From contig JACDBD010000130.1 of assembly GCA_013695115.1 (NCBI GenBank), positions 1-6,060 of the forward strand: DNA of 6,060 bases, read 5' to 3'. The position numbers and the translations under genes were made by a program. A model generated the notes under the pieces. That model was not told the DNA's origin and made no database searches. It saw only the letters and a list, made by a program, of their open reading frames with translations. This DNA is from Actinomycetota bacterium. Its GTDB lineage: Bacteria; Actinomycetota; Acidimicrobiia; IMCC26256; JACDBD01. Positions 5,783-6,060 of the stretch are shown here, piece after piece; the first letter of the stretch is position 1; every line of letters starts with the position of its first letter.

Positions 5783-6060
5783 ATGAGTACGAGGATCGCG
5801 GGCGGGCAGGGCTTCTACGGCGACACTCCCCGGGCGATCGAGGGGCTCCTGGCCGAGGACGTCGACTACCTGTGTCTGGAGGCGCTGGCCGAGCTGACGC
5901 TGGCGATCCTCCAGAAAGAGCGGCAGAAGGACGAGACGCGCGGGTACACCCGCGATCTCCCGCTGTACCTCGGGGCCGCGCTGCCCGCGGTCGCCGCCGG
6001 TCACACGAAGGTCATCACCAACGCCGGCGGGATCAACCCGACCGGCGCGGCCCGGGCCGC
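5783..6060 (+). CDS. AtuA / DUF1446-family protein, N-terminal fragment (runs off right edge)
   Basis: From the ATG at 5783 the frame stays open for 92 codons to the window edge. The N-terminus matches the acyclic terpene utilisation AtuA (DUF1446) family: IAGGQGFYGDTPRAI (about 5-19), DYLCLEALAELTLAIL (about 28-43), then VITNAGGINPTG (77-88). This corresponds to the family pattern of G-x-G-F-GD, DYL-x-x-LAELT and TNAGG-NP. AtuA-type proteins occur with acyl-CoA carboxylase genes in terpene or branched-chain acid catabolism, but the exact biochemical role of the family is unclear. The start is firm: an in-frame stop lies at 5741 and no other ATG or GTG comes before 5783. No Shine-Dalgarno is visible, and a long hairpin ends 5 nt upstream. 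Normal family length is about 450-600 residues, so most of the gene is missing. Whether it shares a transcript with the amidases depends on that hairpin. Confidence 0.8.
   Translation, partial: MSTRIAGGQGFYGDTPRAIEGLLAEDVDYLCLEALAELTLAILQKERQKDETRGYTRDLPLYLGAALPAVAAGHTKVITNAGGINPTGAARA

Noticed and set aside
4100..6004. A 634-codon minus-strand open frame across both amidases
   Set aside because: It lies opposite genes with clear catalytic motifs. Its translation is rich in Arg, Gly, His and Val with no recognisable motif. Long antisense open frames are expected in very GC-rich coding DNA.
1..6060. CRISPR arrays, tRNA or rRNA genes, insertion sequences, phage or integrase genes
   Set aside because: No regularly spaced repeats, cloverleaf-like segments, transposase motifs or terminal inverted repeats were seen. 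Composition is uniform across the window.

Overview
This is a very GC-rich window (roughly 70% G+C by eye, with G or C at most third codon positions). Its gene set is typical of Actinobacteriota: a SpoIIE-type PP2C phosphatase with HAMP, a tiny GPGG-motif membrane protein, a DSD1-like PLP enzyme, amidase-signature enzymes and an AtuA-family protein. Several genes lack a clear Shine-Dalgarno. Two have a TANNNT -10 hexamer placed so that transcription would begin at the start codon, which is the leaderless arrangement common in actinobacteria. I infer an actinobacterium, perhaps of the Acidimicrobiia type. No rRNA, tRNA or taxon-specific marker is present to confirm that.

Layout: (1) 1-142, minus strand, is the N-terminus of an unrecognised gene running off the left edge. 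(2) 143-243 is a short divergent intergenic region. (3) 244-1236 is a D-threonine aldolase / D-serine dehydratase-like PLP enzyme. (4) 1282-2490 is a membrane-anchored HAMP plus SpoIIE/PP2C phosphatase. (5) 2580-2723 is a 47-residue GPGG-motif small membrane protein. (6) 2724-2832 holds a strong GC-rich hairpin running directly into a good sigma-70-like promoter. (7) 2833-4275 and 4289-5725 are two tandem paralogous amidase-signature hydrolases of the NylA (6-aminohexanoate-cyclic-dimer hydrolase) type, 13 bp apart. (8) 5726-5782 is almost filled by a long imperfect hairpin. (9) 5783-6060 is the N-terminus of an AtuA / DUF1446 protein running off the right edge.

How the genes fit together: the amidase pair is probably one transcription unit driven from about 2796-2832. 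The hairpin after it either ends the message or controls read-through into the AtuA-like gene. The aldolase, amidases and AtuA-like protein are all plausible small-molecule catabolic functions, but the window does not show that they share a pathway. The phosphatase and the GPGG protein look like independent membrane or regulatory genes. I see no convincing new multi-gene system. The points most worth a second look are the tandem NylA-like paralogues, the hairpin before the AtuA-like gene, the hairpin/promoter overlap before the amidases, and the repeated leaderless start architecture.
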